Source: Streptomyces sp. CB00455 (GTDB lineage Bacteria > Actinomycetota > Actinomycetes > Streptomycetales > Streptomycetaceae). From it: 64,000 nucleotides of DNA. Shown here piece after piece: positions 16,657 through 25,478 of the stretch. Each line of letters starts with the position of its first letter. The first letter of the stretch is position 1. Under the pieces are notes generated by a model that was not told where the DNA came from, did not search any database, and saw nothing but the letters and a program-made list of their open reading frames with translations. A program made the translations under genes and the position numbers. The stretch is from positions 62,001 to 126,000 of the forward strand of contig NZ_LIVQ01000011.1 of assembly GCF_001905445.1 (NCBI RefSeq). Reading direction: 5' to 3'.

Positions 16657-17233
16657 TCAGATACCGGTCGCAAGGGCGCCTTTCAGCCGCCGTTCACCCG
16701 CGGCCACGCCGAAGGGCAGCGTGTTCCCGGGCGGCGGGAAAGGACAGATGAAATGGCTCGCGAAGGCGCAGGGCGGCAGCAGGGCCCGGTCGAGGTCCAC
16801 CGTGATCGAGCCGTCCCGCGCCGGGGTGCCGGGCCGCAGGAAACGGAAGCGGTAGCTGGAGCTCCCGCCGGTGGCGTCGCCGAAGACGGCCCAGAGGCTG
16901 CCGTCCGCTTCGCCGACGGCGACCTGGAAGGTGTGCTCCGCGCCGTCGAAGGGGAAGATCAGCTCGCCTCCGAGGCCGAGCCCGCGCGCCTGCGCCGACG
17001 GGGTGGCGCTCACCGCGGCTCCCGAGGACTCGCTGCGGCTCGACGGCGAACCCTTCGCCGCGGGCGGTCGTGCGCCGGCGCCCCGGAACGGCCGGAATTC
17101 GACCTTCCGGGTAGTCGGCGAGCCAGGGGGTGCCCGTCAGTGCGAGCGGGCCGCACGGAGCGGACACCGAGGCCACCCGGCGCTCGTGCCATTCCCGCCA
17201 GTCGGCGTGCGGATCATCCGTGTCATCGCTCAT
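16657..17233 (-). pseudogene. DUF1684 gene broken by deletion plus an inverted internal segment
   Basis: The N-terminal part is clear from ATG 17233 (MSDDTDDPHADWREWHERR to IPAVPGR, ending at about 17082). The C-terminal part is clear in another frame from about 16990 down to the stop at 16657 (ARGLGLGGEL, FGDATGGSSSYRFRF, LPPCAFASHFICPFPPPGN, the DUF1684 signature). Between them, 16986-17082 reads nonsense on the minus strand, but on the plus strand it encodes ADGVALTAAPEDSLRLDGEP, which is the expected next piece of a DUF1684 protein. Short imperfect inverted repeats (16986-16996 and 17071-17082) bound it. About 95 further residues of the usual middle are missing. Confidence 0.75.
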
Positions 17234-17310
17234 GCCGATGAACCCTTCCACACCGGCCCGGACGGGAACCGCGGAGTACCCCGTCCGGACCTGCGGAATC
17301 CGAAAGGGCC

Positions 17311-18627
17311 TCAGCAGCCGTCGCAGGGACAGCAGCAGCACCCTTCACCGCAGCAGTCGCAGCCGTCACAGCCGTCGCAGTTGCAGTTGCCGCATTCGCA
17401 GCTGTCGCACCAGGGCTGCTTCTTCTTCCGCGACCAGGGCCCCTCGTGCTCGGCGCAGCACATCTGGCAGGTGCAGAACAGCCCGAGGGCCACGGCGCAG
17501 CCGGCGAGCAGTCCGCGGCGCGGTTTGTGGGGAGGCCGGCCACCACCGCCGCCCCCGCCGGGTCCCCCGGGCGGGGGCGGCGTGCCCGGCCCGCCGGGGG
17601 CGTGGGGAGCGCCCGGCGCGTACGGGTTCCCGCCACCGTACGGACCGCCGGCCCGGGGGCCCGTACGGGCGGAATCCGGGGGGAGGGCAGGCCCGCCCCG
17701 GCCGTACTGCGGCGGCGGCCCGAAGCTCCCCTGCCCGGCCGGGGCCGTGGCGCCGTGGCCGTGTCCGCAGCTGCCGGTCCCGAAGGCGCGGTCGACCGAG
17801 GTGCGCAGCTCGTGCACCAGCAGCCGGTGGGCGAGTCCCGCGTCCGCGAACTCGACCTCGCGCAGCGCGAGCCTGATGCCCCGCAGCGCGTCGTCGCACA
17901 GCCGCCGGGCCTCGGTCAGCGGGGTCCCGGTGGCGGTGAGCGGGTTCCAGGCACCGGCCGCGGCGTCCGCGCCCTGGTCCTCGACGGCGTCCAGCAGGTG
18001 CGCGAGCCGTCCGAAGTACCGGCCCGCCTCGGCCAGCGCGGCGGCGTTGCCCGGCCGTCCGGCCAGCTGCGCGGTATGGGCGAAGGCGGCGGCGGTCGCG
18101 GTCTCGGTCGGCTCGGTGACCACCAGTACGGACGTGCCCGGTCCGGCCAGGGTCTCGATGCCGGCCTGCCGGTCCACTGCGTCGAGCAGGACCGCCGTGT
18201 CGAAGCCGAGGGAGGCCCCGGTGCGGGCGCCGGCCCGGTCCCAGCCCCGGGCCACCTTGCGGGCGGCGGCGGCGATGGGGGCGCGGGCCAACAGGCCGTC
18301 CCGGTCGGCGACGTGGTCCCGTACCTTCGCGGAGGCCAGGACGAGCGAGACGGCGGCCGCCAGGCGCGCGCCCTCGCCGTTGGCCACCGGGGCCGTGCGC
18401 ATGCCGCGCAGGGGGCAGGGTCCGGCGGTGCGCCGGCTTCCGGACGCGGGGCCGGACTGAGCCTCCGTCAGGACGGAGACGAGCAAACCGTCATAGTTGG
18501 TGACGATCCTGGCGAACTGGCCGTGATCTCCCCGAAGTGCCAGGCACAGTCCGCACAGATGGGCCATCCACTCCGCCTTGAAGCGCTCCCCCAGCCGGTG
18601 CGTGCAAGGTCTGACGATGCCGAACAA
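17311..18627 (-). CDS. DUF5685 family protein with cysteine-rich C-terminal tail (438 aa)
   Basis: Function unknown. The N-terminal domain (about 1-310, mostly helical) begins LFGIVRPCTHRL and has conserved Cys at RPC, HLCGLC and GPCPLRG, a likely metal or Fe-S site. A Gly/Pro-rich linker (about 315-372) leads to a hydrophobic stretch (LLAGCAVALGLFC) and a tail with about 20 Cys in the last 67 residues; 15 of the last 32 residues are Cys. The start is TTG 18627 after GGGGGAAG, which agrees with relatives that begin (M)FGIVRPC; ATG 18666 is an alternative. It is transcribed alone, divergent from sflA. Confidence 0.82.
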   Translation of the reverse strand: MFGIVRPCTHRLGERFKAEWMAHLCGLCLALRGDHGQFARIVTNYDGLLVSVLTEAQSGPASGSRRTAGPCPLRGMRTAPVANGEGARLAAAVSLVLASAKVRDHVADRDGLLARAPIAAAARKVARGWDRAGARTGASLGFDTAVLLDAVDRQAGIETLAGPGTSVLVVTEPTETATAAAFAHTAQLAGRPGNAAALAEAGRYFGRLAHLLDAVEDQGADAAAGAWNPLTATGTPLTEARRLCDDALRGIRLALREVEFADAGLAHRLLVHELRTSVDRAFGTGSCGHGHGATAPAGQGSFGPPPQYGRGGPALPPDSARTGPRAGGPYGGGNPYAPGAPHAPGGPGTPPPPGGPGGGGGGGRPPHKPRRGLLAGCAVALGLFCTCQMCCAEHEGPWSRKKKQPWCDSCECGNCNCDGCDGCDCCGEGCCCCPCDGC

Positions 18628-18909
18628 CTGCTTCCCCCGTGTGTCGTACGCGTGCCTGCCCGGCATGGTATCGACCCGCGTCCTTCACCCGTACGTCCCC
18701 ATCGGTCACCCGTACGGCAGCGCCGGTCGTATTTTCACTCAGTCAGCAGCGGTACCTGTCACGATCCTTGACGGTGCAACGGATGTTCTGCACCAGTACC
18801 GTCACGAAAAGCCTGCGCGGCGACTATCCACTTGGCGCGTTGTCAGCATCATGGACGACCATAGGGGAAGCGGAGACAAGACAACTGACCGCGGTGAAAG
18901 GAGGCGTCC

Positions 18910-19359
18910 ATGGGTTCGGTGCGCAAAGCAAGTGCCTGGCTGGGTCTCGTGGAAGACAGCGACGACGAGCGTTACTACGACGACGACTACGCGGAGGCGG
19001 CCCAGGGCTCGGTGGCCGGCCCCGGGGACCAGTGGGTCACCGACCCGCGCGTGCGGGTGGCCTCCGAGTCCGCCGTCGAGCAGGGGCGCCGCATCGCGAC
19101 GGTCACTCCCGACGGTTTCCGTGACGCGCGGGGCATCGGCGAGCTGTTCCGCGAGGGCGTTCCGGTGATCGTCAACCTGTCGTCGATGGACCCGGGTGAC
19201 GCGAAGCGGGTGGTCGACTTCGCGGCCGGGCTGACCTTCGGCCTGCGCGGTTCCATCGAGCGGGTGGCGACCAGGGTCTTCCTGCTGACCCCGGCCGACA
19301 CCCAGATCGTCAGCGGCGAGCCCGGCGGCCGCTCGCGCGACTTCTTCAACCAGAGCTGA
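18910..19359 (+). CDS. sflA: SepF-like protein SflA (149 aa)
   Basis: SepF paralogue. Streptomyces has SepF plus SflA and SflB, which are reported to affect spore germination and polar growth rather than act as the main FtsZ anchor. The SepF core is at about 50-140: [20 protein letters not shown] and [18 protein letters not shown]. The N-terminal amphipathic helix ([16 protein letters not shown]) could bind membrane, followed by an acidic Asp/Glu/Tyr stretch. GAAAGGAGG precedes ATG 18910. The assignment to SflA rather than SepF rests on position: it is not in the ftsZ cluster and sits next to a DUF5685 gene and an acyl-CoA dehydrogenase, as I recall for SCO1749. Confidence 0.8.
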   Translation: MGSVRKASAWLGLVEDSDDERYYDDDYAEAAQGSVAGPGDQWVTDPRVRVASESAVEQGRRIATVTPDGFRDARGIGELFREGVPVIVNLSSMDPGDAKRVVDFAAGLTFGLRGSIERVATRVFLLTPADTQIVSGEPGGRSRDFFNQS

Positions 19360-19361
19360 GC

Positions 19362-19378
19362 CTGGGGGCACCTCCCAG
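19362..19378. terminator. CTGGGGGCACCTCCCAG hairpin between convergent genes
   Basis: A 7-bp stem with one G-U pair and loop CAC, 2 bp after the sflA stop and 18 bp before the acyl-CoA dehydrogenase stop. I recall this sequence as a frequent Streptomyces intergenic repeat; that needs a genome search. Confidence 0.6.
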
Positions 19379-19395
19379 CGGTGGCCGGGGGACCC

Positions 19396-20568
19396 TCACC
19401 GGAAGGCGTCGAGCCCGGTGAGTGCCTTGCCCAGCACCAATTGGTGCATCTCGACGGTGCCCTCGTAGGTGAGAACCGATTCGAGGTTGGTGGCGTGCCG
19501 CATGACGGGGTATTCGAGGGAGATCCCGTTGGCACCCAGGATGGTCCGCGCGGTGCGACAGATTTCGATGGCCTCGCGGACGTTGTTGAGCTTGCCGAAG
19601 CTGATCTGCTCCGGCCGCAGGGTGCCCGCATCCATCCGGCGGCCCAGGTGGTGGGCGAGCAGGATGCCCTTGTGGAGTTCGAGGGCCATGTCCGCGAGCT
19701 TGGCCTGGGTGAGCTGGAAGCCGCCGATCGGTTTCCCGAACTGCTCCCGTGTCTTCGCGTAGTCCAGCGCGGACTCGAAGCTGGCGCGCGCCGCGCCCAT
19801 GGACCCCCAGATGATCCCGTACCGCGCGTGGCTGAGGCAGCCCAGCGGCCCCTTCAGCCCGGTGACGCCCGGGAGGACCGCGTCTGCGGGCAGCCGTACG
19901 TCGTCCAGCACCAGCTCGCTCGTGACGGACGCGCGCAGTGACCACTTGTGCTTGATCTCCGGTGCGCTGAAGCCGGCGGTGTCGGTGGGCACCGCGAAGC
20001 CCCGGATCCCCTCTTCGGTCTGCGCCCACACGACGGCGACCGAGGCGACCGATCCGTTGGTGATCCACATCTTGCGGCCGCTGAGCACCCAGTCGGCGCC
20101 GTCGCGCTTCGCGTAGGTGCGCATGGCACCGGGGTCGGAGCCGATGTCGGGCTCGGTCAGCCCGAAACAGCCGATCAGCTCGCCGGCGGCCATGCCGGGC
20201 AGCCAGCGCTGCTTCTGCTCCTCGGAGCCGTACTTCCAGATCGCGTACATGGCGAGCGAGCCCTGGACGGAGACCAGCGAGCGGATCCCGGAGTCGGCGG
20301 CCTCCAGCTCCAGGCAGGCCAGGCCGTACTGCACGGCACTGGCGCCGGCGCAGCCGTAACCCTCCAGCGACATGCCGAGCGCCCCGAGCGCACCGAGCTC
20401 GCGGGCCAGCTCCCGGATGCCGGGGAGCTCCCCGCTCTCGTACCAGCCGGCGATGTGCGGCAGCACCCGGTCGGCGGCCCAGTCGCGCACGGTGTCGCGT
20501 ACGGCGAGGTCCTCGGGGGTGAGCAGTTCGTCGAGCCCGAGCGGATCGAGGGGCAGGAACGGTGACAC
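19396..20568 (-). CDS. acyl-CoA dehydrogenase, glutaryl-CoA dehydrogenase-like (390 aa)
   Basis: FAD enzyme that oxidises acyl-CoA thioesters, probably passing electrons to ETF. It has the full acyl-CoA dehydrogenase fold: helical N-domain, middle beta-domain with CFGLTEPDIGSD and WITNGS FAD-binding segments, and the C-terminal helices with YAKTREQFGKPIGGFQ. The catalytic Glu is in the C-terminal LTYEGTVEMH segment, as in glutaryl-CoA dehydrogenase. The start GTG 20568 follows GGGAGG by 5 nt; the longer in-frame extension is Arg-rich and unlike the family. It converges with sflA. Whether glutaryl-CoA is the substrate is inference from family resemblance. Confidence 0.87.
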   Translation of the reverse strand: MSPFLPLDPLGLDELLTPEDLAVRDTVRDWAADRVLPHIAGWYESGELPGIRELARELGALGALGMSLEGYGCAGASAVQYGLACLELEAADSGIRSLVSVQGSLAMYAIWKYGSEEQKQRWLPGMAAGELIGCFGLTEPDIGSDPGAMRTYAKRDGADWVLSGRKMWITNGSVASVAVVWAQTEEGIRGFAVPTDTAGFSAPEIKHKWSLRASVTSELVLDDVRLPADAVLPGVTGLKGPLGCLSHARYGIIWGSMGAARASFESALDYAKTREQFGKPIGGFQLTQAKLADMALELHKGILLAHHLGRRMDAGTLRPEQISFGKLNNVREAIEICRTARTILGANGISLEYPVMRHATNLESVLTYEGTVEMHQLVLGKALTGLDAFR

Positions 20569-20972
20569 GGGGCCTCCCGGCGGCCTGAGTCGGAACCCGG
20601 AGACGAACTGCGGCCGCCCGCGCCGGCCTCGCATGCCGACCCGGCCCGCCCCGCAGGCCACCTCCTACCAGCGCTAGTTTTACGCTGCGCAGCCGACGCT
20701 AGACGCCCGGCTCCCCCCACGTCCACCCCCACCCTCCGCAGGCCCCAGCCCGCCCCCGCCCCCACCACCGAATCACCGAAACGGCCGCCCAGCCCCGCGA
20801 ACCGCTGCCAGCCCCGCCGGCATTTGAGGCGCGGGGATCCACGAGCCGCCCCCTTCCCCACCCGTCAAAGCACCGGGACCGCTGCCAGCCCCGCCGGCGT
20901 TTGAGGCGCGGGGGTCCGGGGGCGGAGCCCCCGGCAGCGGCGCCGCGCGCGACCCGGACGCGGCCCGGACGG
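20569..20972. repeat. intergenic region with two REP-like copies
   Basis: No gene. One degenerate copy lies at 20802-20836 (core with ATTTGAGGCGCGGGG) and one full copy at 20881-20946 (GCGTTTGAGGCGCGGGG then a hairpin CCGGGGGC-GGA-GCCCCCGG). The second copy lies just after the MFS gene stop on the minus strand. The rest is C-rich with no recognisable feature. Confidence 0.8.
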
Positions 20973-22715
20973 TCAGCGCACGCGCTCCGCAGGAGCCTGG
21001 CACGGCTCACCGGCCCCGACAGCCCGCGCCGGACCCGCGCCCCGCCGCCCACCCTGCCCGGGCACCGGAACCGGCGCCACAGAACCCGCACCCGCACCCG
21101 CACCGGCACCGGCACCGGCACCGGCACCGGCACCGGCACCGGCAGGCTCCCCCTCCGCCCCGCACTCCATCACCCGCGGCAACTTCAGCGCCATCAACGC
21201 CCCCGCCAGGAGCAGTCCCGCGCTCACCACCAGCGTCACGTGCAGCCCGTGCACGAAGGAGTGCCGGGCCGCGGCGTAGAGGGACTGCCCCGCCGGCCCG
21301 CCGAGGTGGGCGGCGATCTGGTAGGCCTCGCCCAGAGAGTTCGCGGCGCCCGCCGAATCCGCCGCCGAAACCCCCGGCACCCCCATGAGCCCCGGCGCGT
21401 ACGCGGCGTTCATCACGCTGCCCAGGAGCGCGATGCCCATGCCCGCGCCCAGCTGGTACGAGGTCTCGCCGATCGAGGCCGCGCCGCCCGCGGTGGCCAC
21501 CGGGGCCTCGCTCAGCATGGACTCGTAGGCGGCGAAGAGCGTGGTCTGGAGCCCGAAGCCGAGCAGGACGAAGCCGACGGTCAGCAGGACGGGCCGGTCG
21601 TGCTGGCCCATGAAGGTCAGCAGGAGCACGGCGAAGGCGGTGAGCAGGAAGCCCAGCGAGACCATCCTGCGGGGGCCGGTCCGGGCCAGGGTGTAGGAGC
21701 CGGTGGCACCGGCGGCCATGGCCGCGAAGGTGAGCGGCAGCAGCCGCAGGCCGGTCTGCAGCGGGCTCAGGTGGAGCACCAGCTGGAGGTACTGGACGGC
21801 GATGAGCTCCAGCCCGACGAGGGCCAGCATGGCCAGCACGATGCAGCCGACGGAAGTGGAGAAGGCGGCCCGGGAGAACATCCTCATGTCGATCAGCGGG
21901 TGGGGGCGCCGCCTCTGCCTGCGCACGAAGAGGACCAGCAGGGCCGCGCCGAGCGCCAGCGGCACCAGGGCCTGCGCGTCGAGCAGCTCCCGCTCCGCGC
22001 CGAACCGCTTGACGCCGAGCACCGACCCCAGCACGCCGGCGGCGGCCAGCAGCGCCCCGAGCACGTCCCACGGCCCGTCGCAGGACCCCTTCGACTCGGG
22101 CAGCAGCCAGCGGCCCAGCGGCAGGATCAGTGCCATCAGCGGGATGTTGATGAGGAAGACGGAGCCCCACCAGAAGTGCTGGACGAGGAAGCCGCCGAGT
22201 ACCGGTCCGCCGGCGGCGCCGATCGCGGCGACGGCCGTCCAGATGCCGATGGCCAGGGCCCGTTCGCGCCGGTCGGGGAAGACCTGGCGCAGCATCGAGA
22301 GCGTGGCCGGCATGATCATCGCGCCGCCGACCCCGAGCAGGGCGCGGGCCGCGATGAGGAGCTGGGCGTTGTCGGCGAGGGCGGCCACGGCGGAAGCCGC
22401 CCCGAAGAGGCCGTAGCCGATGAGGAGGATGCGGCGGCGGCCGACGCGGTCGCCGAGGGTGCCGAAGAGGATCAGCAGCGCGGCGCAGACCAGCGGGTAG
22501 GCGTCGACGATCCACAGGAGCTCGACCGAGCCGGGCCGCAGGTCTTCGGTGACGGAGGGGACGGCGACGTGCAGGATCGTCGCGTCGAGCGCGACGAGGA
22601 CCAGGCTGACGCACAGCACGGCGAGGACGACCCACCGGTTGGCCCCGCCCGAGGCCGCGCGGAGCCGCTGCCAGGGGGAAGGGGTCCTGGCCCCGGCCGC
22701 GTTCGTCCCCGACAT
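20973..22715 (-). CDS. MFS drug-type exporter, DHA2 (14-TM) family (580 aa)
   Basis: Proton-coupled efflux permease. Fourteen hydrophobic segments can be traced between residues about 22 and 515; motif A appears as GTLGDRVGRRR after TM2 and the motif C-like segment GGPVLGGFL in TM5, both typical of DHA2 drug exporters such as QacA-like proteins. The start ATG 22715 follows GGGAGG; an overlapping ATG at 22719 is out of frame. The C-terminal tail contains an (Ala-Gly)n run encoded by a hexanucleotide repeat. It is transcribed alone and divergent from the mannosyltransferase gene; no adjacent regulator is present, so the substrate is unknown. Confidence 0.9.
   Translation of the reverse strand: MSGTNAAGARTPSPWQRLRAASGGANRWVVLAVLCVSLVLVALDATILHVAVPSVTEDLRPGSVELLWIVDAYPLVCAALLILFGTLGDRVGRRRILLIGYGLFGAASAVAALADNAQLLIAARALLGVGGAMIMPATLSMLRQVFPDRRERALAIGIWTAVAAIGAAGGPVLGGFLVQHFWWGSVFLINIPLMALILPLGRWLLPESKGSCDGPWDVLGALLAAAGVLGSVLGVKRFGAERELLDAQALVPLALGAALLVLFVRRQRRRPHPLIDMRMFSRAAFSTSVGCIVLAMLALVGLELIAVQYLQLVLHLSPLQTGLRLLPLTFAAMAAGATGSYTLARTGPRRMVSLGFLLTAFAVLLLTFMGQHDRPVLLTVGFVLLGFGLQTTLFAAYESMLSEAPVATAGGAASIGETSYQLGAGMGIALLGSVMNAAYAPGLMGVPGVSAADSAGAANSLGEAYQIAAHLGGPAGQSLYAAARHSFVHGLHVTLVVSAGLLLAGALMALKLPRVMECGAEGEPAGAGAGAGAGAGAGAGAGAGSVAPVPVPGQGGRRGAGPARAVGAGEPCQAPAERVR
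21087..21140. repeat. hexanucleotide repeat in the MFS gene (9 units)
   Basis: Three CGCACC then six GGCACC units in a row. On the coding strand they give an alternating Gly-Ala tail. The repeat keeps frame whatever the copy number. Confidence 0.85.
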
Positions 22716-22992
22716 GCATGTACCTCCCAGGTGATCCCTCGCGCTCGGCGGACCAGCGTCTTGCGGAGCCACGGGGGGGTGGTGCGCTGTGCGGCGTCCA
22801 ACGGGGTCCGGCATCGACACGCGGGTGGACGGTCAGCGTACGCGAGTTCGCCTGTCCGACACGTGGCCAAGCTCTCATCCCGTCGGCGGCCTCCCTGTGG
22901 TGTGCGCCACTCCCCGCGCCCCCGCCCCTCCCCCGCGTACACACGCGCTCACGTCGCGTGGTTCCGGGCCGCGGCCCGCGGCCGGCGCCACC

Positions 22993-22998
22993 GATAAT
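22993..22998 (+). promoter_or_regulatory. -10 box GATAAT before the mannosyltransferase gene
   Basis: GATAAT lies 7 nt before GTG 23006 and only 1 nt before ATG 23000, so it favours the GTG as a leaderless start. Confidence 0.45.
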
Positions 22999-23005
22999 CA
23001 TGCCC

Positions 23006-24115
23006 GTGAAAGATCTTGGATTCCGCCGGGCCGCGCCCGCTCTCGCCGCCTTCGCGGCGGTCCGCCTGCTCGGGCTGGCCGTGCTCGCGGCGTGGGGCGC
23101 GGCGGCGGGGAGCAGCCCGCACACCTTGCTGTCCGCCCGGTGGGACTCGCTCTGGTACGCCCGCATCGCCGCGGAGGGCTACGGCTACGAGATCGCGCTG
23201 CCGAACGGCGACATCCACTCGAACCTGGCCTTCTTCCCGCTGCTCCCCTGGCTGGAGCGGCTGGTGGCGGCGGCGACCGGGCTCGCGTACGGCTCCGCGG
23301 GCCTGGTGGTCTCGGCGATGGCGGGCCTGGCCGCGGCCTGGGGGATCTTCGCGGTGGCGGATCTGCTCCACGGCCGCCGGGCCGGTGTGCTCGCCGTGGC
23401 CGTCTGGGCGGCGCTGCCCGTCGGGATCGTGCAGTCGATGGCCTACAGCGAGTCGCTGTTCACCGCGTCGGCCGCCTGGGCGCTGTACGGGGCCCTGCGC
23501 GGCCGGTGGCTGACGGCGGGGCTGCTCGCGGCGGCGGCCGGGCTGACCCGCCCGGTCGGCGCGGCGGTGGTGGCGGCGGTCTGGGTGGCGGCGGTGCAGG
23601 CCTGGCGCGGCGGGGAGCGGTCGTGGCGGCCGGTCGTGGGCGCCCTGCTGGCTCCGGTGGGGGCGGGGGCGTACGTGCTGTGGGTCGGGGCGCGCACCGG
23701 GGGCGGGCTGCTGGGATACCTGGACGTACAGGGGGGCTGGGGCAACGGCTTCGACGGCGGCCTGGCCTTCGCCCGGTTCATCGGGGGGAGGCTCGCGTCG
23801 CCGGTCTTCGCGGCCGGACTCGGTCTGATCGCGGGGGTCGCACTGGTCCTGTGGCTGTACGGGCAGTGCGTACGGCAGCGGCAGCCGGCGCCGCTGCTCG
23901 TGTACGGCGGGATCGTCGTGGCACTGGCGCTCTGCGCGTCCGGCTACTTCGGCTCCAAGCCCCGGCTGCTGCTGCCGGCCTTCCCGCTGGTGCTGCCGGT
24001 GGCCGTCGCCCTGGCCCGGTGGCGGTGGCGGCGGGCGGCCCTGGTGCTGGGCGCGGCGGCGCTGGCATCGGCGCTCTACGGGGCGTTGTGGCTGAACGGG
24101 TCGGGGCCCCCGTAG
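23006..24115 (+). CDS. PIG-V-like integral membrane mannosyltransferase (369 aa)
   Basis: Polyprenyl-phosphate-sugar-dependent glycosyltransferase of the GPI mannosyltransferase II/PIG-V type. The first extracytoplasmic loop carries the signature ARWDSLWYARIAAEGYGY (residues about 43-60) with the acidic Asp expected for catalysis, then SNLAFFPLLPWLERL. About nine membrane helices follow, with RPVGAAVVAAVWV and GSKPRLLLPAFPL segments of the family. I chose GTG 23006 because a GATAAT box is 7 nt upstream; ATG 23000 would add two residues. The acceptor (lipid or protein) is unknown. It is alone in its operon. Confidence 0.85.
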   Translation: MKDLGFRRAAPALAAFAAVRLLGLAVLAAWGAAAGSSPHTLLSARWDSLWYARIAAEGYGYEIALPNGDIHSNLAFFPLLPWLERLVAAATGLAYGSAGLVVSAMAGLAAAWGIFAVADLLHGRRAGVLAVAVWAALPVGIVQSMAYSESLFTASAAWALYGALRGRWLTAGLLAAAAGLTRPVGAAVVAAVWVAAVQAWRGGERSWRPVVGALLAPVGAGAYVLWVGARTGGGLLGYLDVQGGWGNGFDGGLAFARFIGGRLASPVFAAGLGLIAGVALVLWLYGQCVRQRQPAPLLVYGGIVVALALCASGYFGSKPRLLLPAFPLVLPVAVALARWRWRRAALVLGAAALASALYGALWLNGSGPP

Positions 24116-24385
24116 ACCGCGGCGGGGCGGCCGCGTGGACTCCCCTCGGACATGCCGCGGGCGGCGCACGCAACGGAACGGATCATTCCGATCCATCATT
24201 CGGCAAAGGGAACGAGCCGCGGCGATAAATCCCCGGTAAGTATGCGAAAGAATTGCCAGGGCACTGGATCAAGCTCTCTCCAACCAATGCCGGAATGCCG
24301 GGAATTCACTGCGCGTGAGACCAACTCCACATCACATGGTCATCACAAAGCCCGCGATTCGACCGGGGCGCCCAGCGGCGCGCGG
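24116..24385. other. AT-richer intergenic region before the PAP2 gene
   Basis: 270 bp with no gene and clearly lower GC than its surroundings (for example around 24180-24260 and 24320-24350). It may hold regulatory sites for the PAP2 gene, but I see no known operator. Confidence 0.35.
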
Positions 24386-24391
24386 TAACGT
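24386..24391 (+). promoter_or_regulatory. -10 box TAACGT of the PAP2 gene
   Basis: TAACGT is 7 nt upstream of GTG 24399; no ribosome site lies between, so the transcript is probably leaderless. Confidence 0.45.
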
Positions 24392-24398
24392 CGATTGA

Positions 24399-25478
24399 GT
24401 GCGTACCGACCAAATCCTGACCCGTCTGGAGCGGGTGTTCGCCCGGCTGGACCGGGAACCAGAGCGACCGGCTCATCTGCAGACCCCGCAGATGAGCCGG
24501 CACCGCGTCGTGCTCCTCGGATCGACCTTCGCCTTCTACCTGGCGATCGTGGTGGCCGTGCTGACCACGTCCTGGCTCGTCCGCCTGGACTGGCAGATCA
24601 TGTTCTTCCGCCCTTACGAGCAGTGGCCGCAGCTGCACGCCTTCCTCGACTACCTCGTCGTCCTGGGCCAGCGCGGACCCACCGCCGTCATGGTCGCCGC
24701 CTGGCTCGGCTGGCGCTCCTGGCGCCAGCACACGCTGCGTCCGCTGATCACGCTGGGCGTGGCGCTGCTCCTGCTGAACGTCACCGTCGGGGCCGTCAAG
24801 CTCGGCCTCGGCAGGCTCGGCCCGCACTACGCGACGGAGATCGGTTCGGCCGAACTCTTCGCGGGCGGCGATATATTCCCTTCCGGCCACACCGCCAACG
24901 CCGTCGTGACCTGGGGGATCCTGGCCTACCTGGCTTCCACCGTGGTCACCCGGCGGGTGCTGTCCGTGGTGTCCGCCGTCGTCTCGCTGAGCGTCGGCGC
25001 CACCACCGTCTACCTCGGCACGCACTGGGTCAGCGACGTACTGCTCGGCTGGTCCGCGGGGCTCCTGATCCTGCTGGCCCTGCCCTGGTTCGAGCCGCTC
25101 ATCGCCCGGGCCGAGGCCTACGTCTTCGAGCTGCGCGAGCTGCTGCGCCGCCGTGCGGAGACCGGCCGGATGCCCGCGCCGGTCGCCTCGGCGCTCACCC
25201 CGCTGCTCTCCGCGGGCGGCAAGTGGCAGCTCCAGCGCGCCGTCCGGGCCGCCGGCGAGCAGGTTGCCGAGCCCGCGCGGGCTCCGGAGCCGGCCCACTC
25301 CGCCGCCTCCCACGCGCACACCCCGGCGCCCCGTCCGGCGGCCCTCGCCCCGGCTCGGCCGCACGTGATCCGCTCCGAGCGGACCCCGGTCACCCCGGCC
25401 GGCAGCCGACGCCCGGCGCACACCGAACGGGCCGCCGCCCGGGGTCCCGCCGCGGCCCGCCCGGCCACCGGCGGCTGA
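24399..25478 (+). CDS. PAP2-family membrane phosphatase (359 aa)
   Basis: Membrane lipid-phosphate phosphatase of the PAP2/acid phosphatase fold. Six membrane segments run from about 38 to 235. The conserved motifs are PSGHTAN (with the catalytic His region, about 165-171) and YLGTHWVSDVLLG (about 206-218); the first motif, usually KxxxxxxRP, is degenerate (KLGLGRLGPHY). The C-terminal 130 residues are Ala/Pro/Arg-rich and look disordered. The GTG at 24399 is supported by the TAACGT box. Substrates such as undecaprenyl pyrophosphate or phosphatidate are possible. It is monocistronic and followed by an exceptionally long hairpin. Confidence 0.87.
   Translation: MRTDQILTRLERVFARLDREPERPAHLQTPQMSRHRVVLLGSTFAFYLAIVVAVLTTSWLVRLDWQIMFFRPYEQWPQLHAFLDYLVVLGQRGPTAVMVAAWLGWRSWRQHTLRPLITLGVALLLLNVTVGAVKLGLGRLGPHYATEIGSAELFAGGDIFPSGHTANAVVTWGILAYLASTVVTRRVLSVVSAVVSLSVGATTVYLGTHWVSDVLLGWSAGLLILLALPWFEPLIARAEAYVFELRELLRRRAETGRMPAPVASALTPLLSAGGKWQLQRAVRAAGEQVAEPARAPEPAHSAASHAHTPAPRPAALAPARPHVIRSERTPVTPAGSRRPAHTERAAARGPAAARPATGG

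Noticed and set aside
16657-17013. C-terminal DUF1684 piece as an independent gene
   Set aside because: It lacks a ribosome site and the N-terminal half of the domain; the matching N-terminal piece is in another frame just upstream, so it is a pseudogene part.
24200-24400. AT-rich stretch before the PAP2 gene as a mobile-element or horizontal-transfer scar
   Set aside because: No terminal repeats, transposase or integrase remains; it is equally explained by a promoter region.
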